This document shows positions 31,351 to 44,667 of a stretch of 64,000 nucleotides of DNA, in pieces (position 1 is the first letter of the stretch; each line of letters starts with the position of its first letter). The position numbers and the translations under genes were made by a program. The DNA comes from Hawksworthiomyces lignivorus (Eukaryota; Ascomycota; Sordariomycetes; Ophiostomatales; Ophiostomataceae), in NCBI GenBank assembly GCA_002917075.1, contig NTMA01000031.1:344124-408123 (forward strand). Reading direction: 5' to 3'. The notes under the pieces were generated by a model. It saw only the letters and a list, made by a program, of their open reading frames with translations. It was not told the origin of the DNA and made no database searches.

Positions 31351-34166
31351 ATGGCGAGCCTCAAACTTATCCTAGATGATCCAGATGATGATTATCAACA
31401 TCAAGCCCTATGTCCGTCTTCTTTTTCTTCTCTACCTTCTTTTATTTTATTTTTAACCAATTGCATTTTACAGCCGCAGTCTTTGTTTTTTTCCATTTCA
31501 TCTCCTTGTCTTGAAAACAGACAGCTAATATAAAGGGCCTCTGATTGCCTCTTGGGCTTTCTTCAGATACGCAAGAACCAGAGTCATCATCGGCATCTCA
31601 GCAGCAAACGCACCGTCATAGCTCACAGCTCGTTTACCGGGGAGGTAACCACGACAGTGGTAGTGGCGGAAATTCAAAATCAACAGCTTCTGACCCGAAA
31701 ACTCATTCTGGCAGCCGCACCGGTCACTTCCACCCACCGCATCACTCGTCATCGTCTAAAGGGAAAGTAGGCAGCAAGAGCGGTAAAAGTAACCGTTCTT
31801 CATCCAAATCTGATCTGGCTGTCGGTGAAACCTACGGTAGTATTCCTGTTTCATCCGCGTCCTACGCCATGGATCCGGTTGGCGCATACGGGGTTGGCCA
31901 GGAATTTTATTCCTATGGGGCAGACTATTACAGTCGCGGAAGTGAGAAAGTTGGCAGTATCCACAAAGGTGGCGGTGACATTCCGTATCAATATGACATA
32001 GGATCCAATGTCCTTGGCGGGTATGGACACATACCGGGACCGGACGCCATCGCCGGCGCGGAAACTAACATTGGCGAAGAGTATGAGTCTGTAGCTGTTG
32101 ATTACGGCACCATGGCTGGGGCTGATTCGGGTCACGGCGGAGGTTTATTGTCGTCCCAACCACATATGAGCACTGCTTCATACAGGAGTGACGGTAGCAA
32201 ACCTTTAGGCAAACATGACCATGAAGGACCAAAATCACGCAAATCTCAACGTCCCAGCAAGGCCAAGAAAGGTATGCCTGTTCATGTTTGCAATATCTGC
32301 TCAAAGGTCAGTCGCTCTCATCATTTCCTCTTTTTATGTGCATAGACTCTAATAAGAAGCAGACCTTTACAAGAGCGGAGCATTTACGGTAATAAATTAA
32401 CCTCACAAACCATTATTGGGCAAAATAAAACGTCCGATAGAAGCATAGTCATCGCTAACTTTCTATTGTGTTAGTCGCCACCAGCTCAGTCATGACAAGC
32501 CAAATTATCGATGCCCCTATCCAGGCTGCACTCGAGAATTTCACCGGCCTGATCTGTTCGCCCGTCATCAGCAGAAACAGTGAGTTTGCTTCTAGTCCTG
32601 TATCAAAGCCCACAGAGAAAGAGGGGGGGGAGATAAGAGAACGAATCGACAAAACAAAATGCTGACAACTGTAGTCGACATGGAGAGAACCAACTGCCAC
32701 CGGGAGCAGACGATGGAGAGCCTGAATCATCGGGCCGCCGAGACTCAGTACAGTCAATAGACTCTAATACAGAGTCTTGGGCAGCCACAGGAGCAGTAGG
32801 GAGCACTTCCTATCTTTCTTCGTCAGCCAGGTGCTCGAGCAATAATAGTAATAATTCTAATAGTAATATAAATATCAACGGAGGCCGGGATCCCAAGGAG
32901 AAGCGCGGGCACAGTCGACAACTCAGCAGAGGAGGAAGCATCGTCAAAGATAGCGGTAACAGCGGCGGCAGCCGAAAGGATGGAAACCGAAAAAGGGGAC
33001 AAGACCCTAAAAAGCAGCCATATAAACACCAGCACTCCTCGTCACTCGACTCTGGTCTTGTTCAAGCAAAAGGCACAGCCAGTAGAGGAGGCAGCAAAAT
33101 CGCGAAAAACAACACAGAGAAGGAAGGATGCCGGACTAGCCACATTGGTGTTTCCGAAAAAACCAACACCAGTTCTCAAGAACAGGGCACTCGTGTTGGT
33201 ATTGCTCCAAGTCATATTATTCGCAGGCTACCCGCTAATGGCCATTCGCAAAATGGAGTTCCTATCGGAAACATCGCGTACCAGCCATTGCCGGCCACAG
33301 CGGCGGCAGCGAGCTACCTCGAGCCTCATAGAGGAGAAATCAATGCAGGAGTGACGGTTCAGACCGCTGTCGATGGCAGCAACGTTGTTAGTTACTGCGG
33401 CAGTCGGCAACATCCTGTTCCAACAGAAGTCGTGTCTCACTATCACGCTTTCCGCAATGATGTTACCAACACCAGCCAGAGGTTTCGTGACTATTCGATG
33501 TTATCGTCAGTCCAAACGCCACCACGTTTCCACCATCAACATCATCACAGCGACCCTTCTCCAGGTACAGGGTGGTTTCCACCCACTAGTGGTACAAGTG
33601 ATTCCGTCATTCGTTATAGTTCTGTTGAGGGGGGTAATCTTGTCACAAGTGACATCGAACCCAGAAATGGAGCAGCAGCGGTAGATTGTTCTTTATCCGC
33701 GGCCTTTGTGCCAGGTTCAGCTGGAACTCCTGTGTCGACTCTTCCTGTCGATACCTCACCCAGCAGCGTCATGAAACCAATGGAGGCGCCATACGTTTTT
33801 GATATGAGCCGACCGACAACATCTCCATATATCCCGATCAATTATGATGGATCTTTCCCATATCCCTTTCCTCCTGTCAGAGCAGGTCAATTGGCAGCAG
33901 CAACGGCAAAAGCGGTAACATCTCTTGAAGGTTCCTTGGACGTGGCTATCTTCAACAAAGCCGATAATTTCCCCTGGCCTGCAGCCACTAGTGCTCGGAA
34001 AGTTGCCTCTTCCACTTATGGTGACGTCTACTTTCAACGAACAAAGAGGAATAACAGTCCAAGAAGCCAGACATCGCTGTCTTCGCCACCGTCCTCCGCG
34101 ATCTCCGCGACCGATAACACACTCGTGTTCTCGACATCAATCGACCATGCAGCATTGACAAAGTAG
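31351..34166 (+). CDS. C2H2 zinc-finger protein with two tandem fingers, putative transcription factor
   Basis: Five exons, 31351-31411, 31567-32306, 32363-32388, 32475-32579 and 32675-34166, give 807 residues. The short exons 2-4 rebuild two perfect fingers: C262-x2-C265-x12-H278-x3-H282 and C289-x4-C294-x12-H307-x3-H311, joined by a TGEKP-like linker (HDKPNYR). The finger region reads TFTRAEHLRRHQLSH and TREFHRPDLFARHQQKH. The flanks are rich in Ser, Asn, Gln, His and Gly and contain no other recognised domain. The exon 1 donor, GTCCGT, is weak, so the first 20 residues (MASLKLILDDPDDD...) are the least certain part. It probably binds DNA in the nucleus, but the target and pathway cannot be read from sequence. 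The start Met could instead lie in exon 2 if exon 1 is wrong. Confidence 0.85.
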
Positions 34167-36088
34167 GCATGTGCACCTGCGTCTGAGGCAGAATGAGCTG
34201 GCACCGCTGTGGCTCAGAGATGGATTTGCTAGCGGGGAGAAGTAAAAAGCAATTGATGAGAAGGAAATACGGCAGTTATAGGAGACGAGAAGAAGGAAGG
34301 GAAGAGCTGGACAGAGACAATAGACATATTCGGTACATATAATAATCAGGATTGTTAACGATGATGTGGCTTGTAGCGACATTTGGAGAGGAAGGAAAAC
34401 GCCGTGGTATGGAGTAGGTATTTAATGTTAGTCAATCGCGCTTTACGGAGTACAACACGCAGTAATTAGTTAGCACGTTGTCAGGTAACTATTAATAGCC
34501 AATTTTCTCTCGTGAGTCTGGCCTTCTTAGACGGAAGGTGTGACCTGCATTGGCGTGCATGCGCGCGGCAAGCACGACTGGGCTCCTAAGTTAATATGCT
34601 TGTCCATAAGCCGGATTGCTCTTTTAGGCGAAAACGGCCACTTATGACACCGGGTTCTTGCACACGTGATCAGAGCAATTGCATTATGACAGAGCTGCTT
34701 GTAAGCAGATTGCAAGAAATTCTCCATGCACAAAAGCCATCTTACGCGAGATTGCTATTCGATGTATTTCTTTGTGTGCGACGCACGTTGCACTTACTTC
34801 GTGTGTCTGCATCTCATCTTAATGACGTGTGTGCACCCCTAGGGCACATGTTCGGAGCGTACGGAGCGGGACTTCTGCGCTCTAGTCAGGAGATAATAGG
34901 TGCATGCTCGCCCTTACAATTAGGGGGCAATCTATTTTACTCGGTAGAACATCATGTGAAAACCCTATCTTGATGCTCTTTCTTGGGATAAGCACCGCAC
35001 CGAACGGCGCCGCCTCATTTCACTGATGCCTTGATTATTGACCAGTTGGTCGCGCTACGGTCCAGAAGGTCGGTCTGTTAACTTTCCTCCTTTGGAACAA
35101 ATTGCACACGGCTTTTAGCTTCTGCCTTAGTGTGTTTTCGTATTCTTTTTGTAATTGACCATTGTCTTTAATTTCTCAGGTAAGCTAACTCTCCGCGCGG
35201 AAACTCTCTTTGTTTCCACATCTTTCTGTGGCGCATCACCAGATTTTTTTGGTATCCTAAGGCCTTTCTCTGCTCCTTTCTTCTCTTCCTCTTTTCTAAT
35301 TCTTCCCTGTTTCTCCATCTTTCTGTGTCTCGTCTCTGGCCCGTCCCTTCAAACAAAAACAACAAGCAAAACCCCTATTTGAGGTCACCTTATCTTCCGA
35401 CCCCTCACGGAAAATCCATTGGACTAATTTCTTCAATTGTATCTTCGAATCTGTCGCATTCTTTGCAGAGTTGGACAAAAAAGGTGAGAATCTTCTTTGC
35501 TATAGTTTGATTCTGCAATGCAATAGACGATTGTAAAGCGCACTGCGTTGGAGACGTCAATAAGAAGAGCATCTAGCTCCAAGGGCAGGGTCGTTCCCAG
35601 AGCACAATCCTACACGAAACAGGGAGCAGAGCTCAGCCGCCCCCCGGTCTTTCGCCAGGGTAGCAGAGCTTACCCTTTTCTAATCGCCCGTCTTCATTTC
35701 GCTTCTGCTGCTCACCTCGACTGCTCCTCTCTTCCCCTCTTCTCCCCAAGCCCGACACACATTTACTACTCTGCGCGTGCTCCTTTTCTCTCTGCTCTGT
35801 TCCCCCAGTATACTGTCAAGCATTGAAATAGCAAATTATTCACAAAATAAGGACAACAAAAGGACAAGAAAGAAGAATCTAACCAACGTGTCTGAAGCAA
35901 GAGCTAGCCAATTCGCCGTCTCCCTCTCGCCATTCCGTCTCATCGTTACCAAGTTCGGTTTGGCAACGCCGGTTTTCGCACACGCGCCCATCATCTCTCA
36001 ATAAAGGCTCGCAACCTCAATAAAGCAGCTTCAGCAAAAGGCATTATTCTATTGACCTCCATAATAGCCCAATTCCAGACCAGTAACG
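34167..36088. promoter_or_regulatory. Intergenic region between C2H2 and CBM48 genes
   Basis: About 1.9 kb. The left part is the 3' region of the C2H2 gene, and the right part from about 35,650 is the pyrimidine-rich leader of the CBM48 gene. One TACGGAGTA copy lies at 34444-34452. A 125-codon frame at 34596-34973 has no protein character. Confidence 0.5.
34444..34452 (+). repeat. TACGGAGTA dispersed 9-mer
   Basis: Exact copy about 280 bases after the stop of the C2H2 gene, in non-coding sequence. Confidence 0.8.
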
Positions 36089-38447
36089 ATGGGCTCCTTT
36101 GTTTTCAAGTGGTAAGCTGCCTCTTTCTCGACCTTGCAATTCGATGGAGCTGTATCAGCCTCGAGTATTTTGGCTGGACAGAATCGAGAGCATCGAGTGT
36201 TTCAGGAAGTGCAGCACTCTCTAGCTGCGCAAGACTAACTGTGGTTTTTCTTCAGGCCTAATGCGGGCAAAGATGTGTATGTGACTGGTACTTTCGACAA
36301 CTGGTCCAAGTCTGTCCAGCTGGACAAAGTTGGCGATATCTTTGAGAAGTCGGTTGAGCTTCCGGACGCTTCCGCTAAGATTTACTACAAGGTAAGCATA
36401 TTTGATTTGGAAATTAGCATCAATTGAGCGACAACTGTCAGAACATTTAATTACAATCCCTCGTGTCCCTTTTTTTCCTTTTTTTCCCCCTCTATTTGTC
36501 TCCCATCCCTTGCCAGCCTTTGGCAACAGTGAGAGCTGGGGCTACTTTAGCCCGAGAAGCGATCTATTACGTTTGGGCGATCAACCTCAGCTGCTGGTCT
36601 TGTGCGCCTTGCCCTGATTCCCCGATGTCATGCGGCAAACAATGACGCAAGGGCGTCAATAGGTAAAGAAGCCTGGCGGAAGCGGCGGGTTTACTAGCAC
36701 ATCCTACGAAAGAAGAAAAGAAAATACCTGGCGCCGGTGAGCTAGCAAGGCCAAGCGTCAACCCCTCTTCTGTCTTCCCAGGCTGCACATCACTCACGGA
36801 CTCTGCTTCTTTCAGCTTGCCATGAAAGAAGGATATCATTCTCCCCTGTCTTGCAATTATTGGTTTTAATTGTTGTACCTACCATCCCAAACTGTGACTC
36901 GTTTTGTGTATATACTGCCCACCCCCCTCCCCTCCTCTTCGCCTTATTCTTGACCTCTGTCCCTTTCTATATTGCTTCAAAAAACGTGCTCTGTTTTCAC
37001 ATTTTACCATCCAGTGCACTTACAGTTTCTCCTTTCCCTATAGTTTGTTGTGGACGGCGAATGGTTGACCGACGACGCTGCTCCTAAAGAAAAGGACGGA
37101 GATGGTATCGATAACAACGTCCTGACTCCCGAAGACATTATTAAGACTGCACCTGCGACTGCTGCCATTCTGAGCTCCGTCGCACCGGAGTCTACCACTG
37201 CTCAACTCGTAAAGGACGTTCCTCTTGAGGAGAAGAAGGAAGCCACGGTTGAGGAGGACAAACCTGAAGAGCCTGCAAAACCTGAAGAGCCCGCAAAGCC
37301 AGAAGAGACATCTACTGCTTCCGACGCTGCTGCTCCTATTGCTGTTGCTGCTAGTGGAGTTGCTGTCGCTGGTGCCGCCGCTGTCGCTGCTGTTAAGTCT
37401 GACGCTGACGAGACGAAAATGTCGGACAAACCCGAGGATGTCCCCGGCACGTTCCCTGAGACGCCTGCCAGCGACTTGAACAAGGAGGTCAAGCTGATCA
37501 ACCCCTTACCAGCTGCGCCTGGTGGTGTTAATCCGGTCAAGCTGGCTCCGGGAGAAGAGATCCCCGAGTCTCTGAAAACTGGAGACATCAATGCCAACGT
37601 AAAGCTTGATCCCGAGTCCTATGAAAAGGCCGACGCCGCCATCGCTGGCGATTTTTCTTCTACCCAGCTTTCCCCTGTCTCCAACAACATGATTCCCGAA
37701 TCCAGCCTTCCTATTGTAGGTAGCAATGACGTCACGATCAACTCTGTTGCTCCAACGTCCACCACCGCCGCTCTTGCCGGCGCAGTGCCGCTCGAGAAAG
37801 CCAAAGCGGCCGTGACGAGCGAAGTGCCCGGGGTCGTAAAAGAAAGCCAGAAGGAGGCTGGCGTCTCCCCCGAAGCCAGCGCTATTCCGGAAGAGGTGAA
37901 GGAGAAGGAGCAGGTCGAGGAAGAACTACTAAAGAAGGTCCCTGAGGCTCCTGTCACCTCTGATGGCACAGCTGAAGGCGCGGCTTCGGCTGCTGCTGCC
38001 ACTTCCACTGCGGTGGAGGATAAGGCGGTGGAGCAGCCGGTGCCGGCTGAGGTGCCAGCCGAGGTGAAGGAATCCATCCAAGAGGCGGGTGCAAGTCCCG
38101 AGGCCGCTGCTAACACGGCGGCTGTGGAGGAGAAGAAGGCGGTGGAGGCTGAATTGCTCAAGAAGGCTGAACCTGAGGAGTCCTCTTCTGCTCCGGCTGC
38201 TGAAGTGAATGGCAAAGACGCTGCTCCCGCACCTGTCACGGATACTGGTGCTCCCGCTTCCGCTCCTGCCCCCGCTGCTGCTGCCGGCCCGGCCGCTGCA
38301 GAGACCCCGGCCGCTCCATCGAAGCTTGCTGCTGCAACGCCAGCTGCCAAGGCTCCGAGTCAAGCAACAGCCGAGAAGAAGAAGAAGCACCGTATAAGCG
38401 GCTTCTTCCACAAAATCTTTGACAAGAAGGATGGCGACAAGAAATAA
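36089..38447 (+). CDS. CBM48 / AMPK-beta glycogen-binding-like protein (Crp1/Mdg1-like)
   Basis: Three exons, 36089-36111, 36256-36391 and 37044-38447, give 520 residues. The N-terminal 85 residues form an AMPK1_CBM-like fold: MGSFVFKWPNAGKDVYVTG, then TFDNWSKS, IYYKFVVDGEWLTDD and DGIDNNVL. This is the pattern of yeast Crp1/Mdg1, whose N-termini look like glycogen-binding modules. The rest is Ala/Glu/Pro/Lys-rich and probably disordered. It contains imperfect internal repeats, including two SVAPxSTTA blocks and two copies of a roughly 35-residue unit beginning VKESxxEAGxSPEA. The very C-terminus is basic and hydrophobic (KKKHRISGFFHKIFDKKDG) and could be a membrane-binding amphipathic helix. 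Intron 2 is 652 nt, unusually long. Biochemical role is uncertain: carbohydrate binding is inferred from fold, and a role in DNA binding was proposed for yeast Crp1. Confidence 0.85.
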
Positions 38448-39957
38448 ATGGAGTGACAGCTATGCCGCGTGTCCGCAGCTCTTGCTTGCTCGTTTTTACA
38501 GCCCCATTTATGTTTTCTCCAGAGGTTCTTACTTTTTCGCTCCCCTGTGCGATATACATAACCTTGCCAGGGTGACCTCTGTTTCTGTCATGCTATTTCA
38601 ACGGCCCCGTCTATTTGACAGTTATGATTTTGTGTTTTCTTGCTTTATCCCCACCCGTTTGGTGTCCGCAGCAAAGTTATCTGATTTCAATACCTCAAGG
38701 TGGAAGGGAGAACGACACGTTTGTCCTTTAGCCGCAACAACGCATCGACTTGCAACGCCGTTGTTCATTGTTGCTTGATTTCGTTTATTGGCTGCATTGT
38801 ATCACTGTTTCGCTGTGTTCTTGGTGCTTTGCTTTGGTTACTATTTTGGTTTCTTTTAATATTGATTCCCCAGAGTGTCTTTCCGTTGCAACTTTGGTTC
38901 ATTACGTGGAGGCAATAATTAATGAAAGGGGCCAAAGCACGATCAAGAAGTTGCTATCCTAAAAGGTCGAAGACATAAAATTTGTTAGATTGGTGGGTAA
39001 ACCGGAATCAAACATAATGCTCTCGTCTCTTATAGTCTTATAATGTAGGTAAATACAGTATTTATTGAGGCTATTCTAACTTCAAGTTTAGAGCATTTTA
39101 TAAGGGCTGCATGTGCTCAGGCTTTCTTTTGGGGGGGGGGGTTTGCAAGGCTACTGCCACTGACGGGAGGTACTGGTCCTGTCTGGTAGACCAGTGAGGT
39201 CATCTCCCGCAGAATCACGTGAACCCATGCCCACATCTGCGTGGTGCGCCTTTCGATTTCTGATGCATCTTGTTTTGCCCCGCCTTTTCCCTATGACTCC
39301 CCCAGTGGCCTCCCTGAGCTCATTCGTCCATTGCCTCTTCCCTCTCTCTCCTCCTTTGTAATATCTTTAGTCGTGATACCCGATCTCTCGTCCTTCCCCT
39401 CACCCTTCTCTCATTTGCTTCCTCAAGTCCCGTCCTTTCCAGCTCCATCCTGGAGGGACTTCCTCATCTTATCATTTCGACTCTCAATTTTCCTTATTCT
39501 CATCGCTCGTCTGTGGTCTGAATCGAAACCCGCTGTCACTTTTCCTGCCATTCGTTTGAATCTTTCTCGCAGTCGGAAAGACAGGACCGTCCTCGGGTGA
39601 TGGTGACGATGACGCAGCACGCAGTGGTGGAATAGGAAAATTGATTCTCAAAACATCGTCGCGCAGAAAGGGACGACTATTCTCGGAGGCTTTAGTGGCA
39701 GCAAAGTCAGATAGACAGCCTGCGAGCAATTGGTGCCTTTCAAGTCACGCCTTCTCTCGCTCTTCTTCCGCCTGCGCTTCTCGATTTTTCCATTTGCCAC
39801 GCCGTGTCGGCAGGCTCGCAGCTTTGAAAGTTCTCTCTCTTCGTGTATTTCTCCTGTTTTTTATCTTCTAGTTTCAATTTCAGTTTCTCCTTCTCTTCTT
39901 TTCCCTTTCCCTCCTTTCAGTTTCAATTCAGCCTTTGTTTTTCTTTCTTCGAAAAAG
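38448..39957. promoter_or_regulatory. Intergenic region and leader of the RING gene
   Basis: About 1.5 kb. The left half is AT-rich 3' sequence. A G11 run lies at 39131-39141. From about 39,280 the plus strand is strongly CT-rich and runs into the RING-protein ATG. The RING frame is open upstream to about 39,730, but that part encodes Phe/Ser-rich sequence typical of a translated CT leader, so it is left out. Confidence 0.5.
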
Positions 39958-42285
39958 ATGAGCTTGCCACCCTCCAACCTAGGCAAGTCCTTGTCCTCTC
40001 CTCCGCCGCAGTCCCACTCTCCCGTCGCTTCGACACCGGCGTTAACGCCCAACTTTGATCATTCTACCCGCCGTCAGATCCAGCAGTCTGGCGCGCCGGT
40101 TTCGAGCTCGACAGCTGCACCCCGGAAGGGCCAGGCTTCACGCAAGCAGCACCGCAACCAGAAACGGCCTGCGGTGGGAGGCAACGGTGGTGGACGATAC
40201 CACAACAACTTCCAGTTCGACGACGAAGATGCCATGGCTGAAATTAGGGCTCTACGGAATGCTTCCAGCCGGCGCGGCCAGACGTCGATAACTCATCTTC
40301 TCAATTACGCCGCGCCCTCGCGAGCATATCTCGAGCATGCCTATCGCCCCTACAGCTCTGGACATCATTCTTATCGCTCTCAGCACCACAACAGCGCCGT
40401 TGATAAGGCTCGATTCGTTCATGCCAATTATCGTTTTGTCGTATCACCAACAGGCAACTATGCCGCCCAAGCGACCGACGCCGACGAATATCTCGACTGG
40501 GGGGATGTCTTGCAGGTGGTCGCTTCAGCACAATCACAGAGTACATCATGTCCTATATGCTTATCAGAACCTGTGGCACCACGCATGGCCAAATGTGGTC
40601 ATATCTTCTGCCTTCCCTGCCTGATTCGCTTTATGCATGCTAGCACCGATGCCGATGAGCCAACAAACCTCCGTGTCCGCAACACCGGCAACCTTCCAAC
40701 GAGCAACAGCAACGCGCACGGCAACGCAGGTGGAGGGGGGACCGGTAACAGCGAAAAAAAGGCTAAATGGAAAAAATGCCCAATTTGCGAGGAGAGCATC
40801 TACTTGGCAGAGGTTCGTCCAGTGCGGTTCTATGCGGGTCAGGAGAGCCCTCTACCGCGGCCCGGCGAAGATGTGGTGCTCCGCCTTATGACGCGGCACG
40901 CCAACTCCACGATAGCATTACCGCGCGAAAGTGGCGCGGATATCTTGAATGCTGGCATGGCAAAGGAAAATGATGGCGCCGGCGGCATTCCTTGGCACTT
41001 TGCAGCTAACGTTCTGGATTACTCGCGCATCATGAAGGGCACTGGCGACTACATGGTGGAGCAATTTGACCGAGAATTAGAAGAACTTGCCAGCCAAGAA
41101 AAGGAGGACGAGCTTCTTTTCCACGAAGACGGCGAGTGGACGCAGCGTGCCATGAGGGCGGTACGAACGGCGCAAGATAAGGCACGGGAGCTTGGCGGCC
41201 TGGAGGTGGCTTTGCTTGATACGACCAACACCTACAGCCAAGGAGGAGGCGGCAACAGGACAAGCAAACTGCCAGTGGGGGCAGACCCAGTTTCTTTGGC
41301 GCCTACAGCACCCCGAGCACCGCAGCCAAAGCTTGATGATCAACACTCACATCAGGCAGCCTCGCTCCAACAAGATTTTTTCTTCTACATGTCTCCCCCG
41401 CATCTCTATTTATCGCCGCTGGACATCCGTATTCTCAAGACCAAGTATGGTTCCTTTTCGGCCTTTCCCTCGACCCTCCTTCCTCGTGTCGAACATTTGT
41501 CGGAAGGTCATGTCGTAGACGACGCCCTGCGCCGTCGCGCAAAATACTTAGGCCACCTTCCACTAGGCTGTGTGGTGTCGTTTTTGGAGTGCGACTGGAC
41601 CGATATTGTGCCCGCCGAGACGCTAGCGACATTCGCGAATGACATTGAACGTCGCCGCAAGCGCAACCATGACAAGGCTGCCCAGGAGGAGCGAGAGCGG
41701 CTGCAAGCGGAGCGACTTGAGGCGGCTGCCATGCACCGAGGTTCTCGGCGCATCGCCGGTGGGGGAAGTGGCGTATCAAATGACAACGACTTTGGCAGTG
41801 GTGGTGATAGAGATTACGGTTTCAGCCAAGCGGTGGATATCAACGACTTCCAGCCTTTAGGCCACCAAGACCCAGCCCTAATGTCATCGTCGGCTTCGCC
41901 GCCCAACCCGCGGACGGGTTTTACACATCTGGCCTCTATGTCGACAACTCCGCCGTCCGCTGCAGGACCATCAGGTCGCACCGTCTGGGGCACACCGGCC
42001 GTACCGGCGTCACCCAGCTTGCAAGCCTTTCAGCAGAACCAACATAATACTGATGTCGATGACGGCTGGCTCAAGGACGAGCAGGTGCTCGGATCATTGC
42101 TGGTGGGCGGAGGTAGCGGCGGCGACGCTGATTTGGCTGCGCAGATGGAGGCTTTAGGTGTCGAGGGACCCGCCACAGCCGACGAAGCAACGGCAAACAC
42201 AGCAGGAGGCAGTGCGGCTTCGAAGAAGAAGAAGAAGAAGCAAAAGATCACGCTTATGAGCACTGGCGGACGCAGAGGTAATTGA
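39958..42285 (+). CDS. RNF10-like RING finger protein, putative E3 ubiquitin ligase
   Basis: Intronless, 775 residues from the ATG in AAAAAGATGAGC. The RING begins CPICLSEPVAPRMAKCGHIFC at about 198 and closes with KWKKCPICEESI at about 274. A Gly/Asn-rich insert of about 40 residues sits between the two halves. Sequence after the RING (LAEVRPVRFY) and the downstream block (FFFYMSPPHLYLSPLDIRILKTKYG..., then GHLPLGCVVSFLECDWT) are features of the RNF10/Mag2 family, whose human member ubiquitinates 40S ribosomal proteins during ribosome stalling. An arginine/glutamate-rich helical segment (about 560-590) follows. The C-terminus has a lysine run (KKKKKKQK) near STGGRRGN. N-terminal 60 residues are Ser/Pro-rich. 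The family call rests on the RING and its flanks; ligase activity is inferred. Confidence 0.88.
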   Translation: MSLPPSNLGKSLSSPPPQSHSPVASTPALTPNFDHSTRRQIQQSGAPVSSSTAAPRKGQASRKQHRNQKRPAVGGNGGGRYHNNFQFDDEDAMAEIRALRNASSRRGQTSITHLLNYAAPSRAYLEHAYRPYSSGHHSYRSQHHNSAVDKARFVHANYRFVVSPTGNYAAQATDADEYLDWGDVLQVVASAQSQSTSCPICLSEPVAPRMAKCGHIFCLPCLIRFMHASTDADEPTNLRVRNTGNLPTSNSNAHGNAGGGGTGNSEKKAKWKKCPICEESIYLAEVRPVRFYAGQESPLPRPGEDVVLRLMTRHANSTIALPRESGADILNAGMAKENDGAGGIPWHFAANVLDYSRIMKGTGDYMVEQFDRELEELASQEKEDELLFHEDGEWTQRAMRAVRTAQDKARELGGLEVALLDTTNTYSQGGGGNRTSKLPVGADPVSLAPTAPRAPQPKLDDQHSHQAASLQQDFFFYMSPPHLYLSPLDIRILKTKYGSFSAFPSTLLPRVEHLSEGHVVDDALRRRAKYLGHLPLGCVVSFLECDWTDIVPAETLATFANDIERRRKRNHDKAAQEERERLQAERLEAAAMHRGSRRIAGGGSGVSNDNDFGSGGDRDYGFSQAVDINDFQPLGHQDPALMSSSASPPNPRTGFTHLASMSTTPPSAAGPSGRTVWGTPAVPASPSLQAFQQNQHNTDVDDGWLKDEQVLGSLLVGGGSGGDADLAAQMEALGVEGPATADEATANTAGGSAASKKKKKKQKITLMSTGGRRGN

Positions 42286-42949
42286 ACGTGCCATTTGCGA
42301 CTCCATCCATTTCAGGTCCAGATGGCGCAACATAACGAGAGGTCTTTTCCGGCGGTGTACCTGTGTCTTCTGTTGCATTTTCTTATAATTCTTCATGTAA
42401 TATTCACGTCATTATCTTGAACATATATTAGTGTTTGTTCCAAGCGAGATTTCGAATTATTTCAATCATACAGTATTGGTGGTGGTGCTGTCACCACTCT
42501 CAGTTTCAGACGAAGGCCTAGATCTTAATTACAACGCATAGGAGAGTTGCCTTTTATTGCTGTGATTTCTGCGACTATACTAGACACTGAATCCGACGAA
42601 TCACCTTGCTGAAACTCCTCTGCGTATACTCTCCTGGATCATCAGCGACGAAGACTAAAAAAAAAAATCAAAAGCCACTTTTATCGTTTGTAAAGATTTA
42701 TCGAGTTGTTACTCTGAAGCCCAGAGAAAAAAGTCTTGCCTCCTTTTTTTTTGTGCACATCCCGCCCATTACAACAATACTTTTCAGTGATAAAAAAACA
42801 AATATGGGATAGAAAAGACATGAAGAGAACTGGAAAAGAAATATAATCATAATAGCAGGCCAGGCTTTTACAAATTTATATGCATACTACTTAAAAGAAA
42901 ATAAAGGGAAAAAAGAAGCAAAGGGACTAAAGCAGCAGAGATAAGCAAA
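42286..42949. other. Intergenic, convergent 3' regions
   Basis: About 0.66 kb between RING gene (+) and PCT1 (-) stops. AT-rich with several A runs. Nothing else was seen. Confidence 0.5.

Positions 42950-44667
<1,718 letters not shown>

Noticed and set aside
39730..39957. N-terminal extension of the RING protein (76 residues)
   Set aside because: The extra part is Phe/Ser/Leu-rich translation of a CT-rich leader. The ATG at 39958 has a good purine context and starts a sensible protein.
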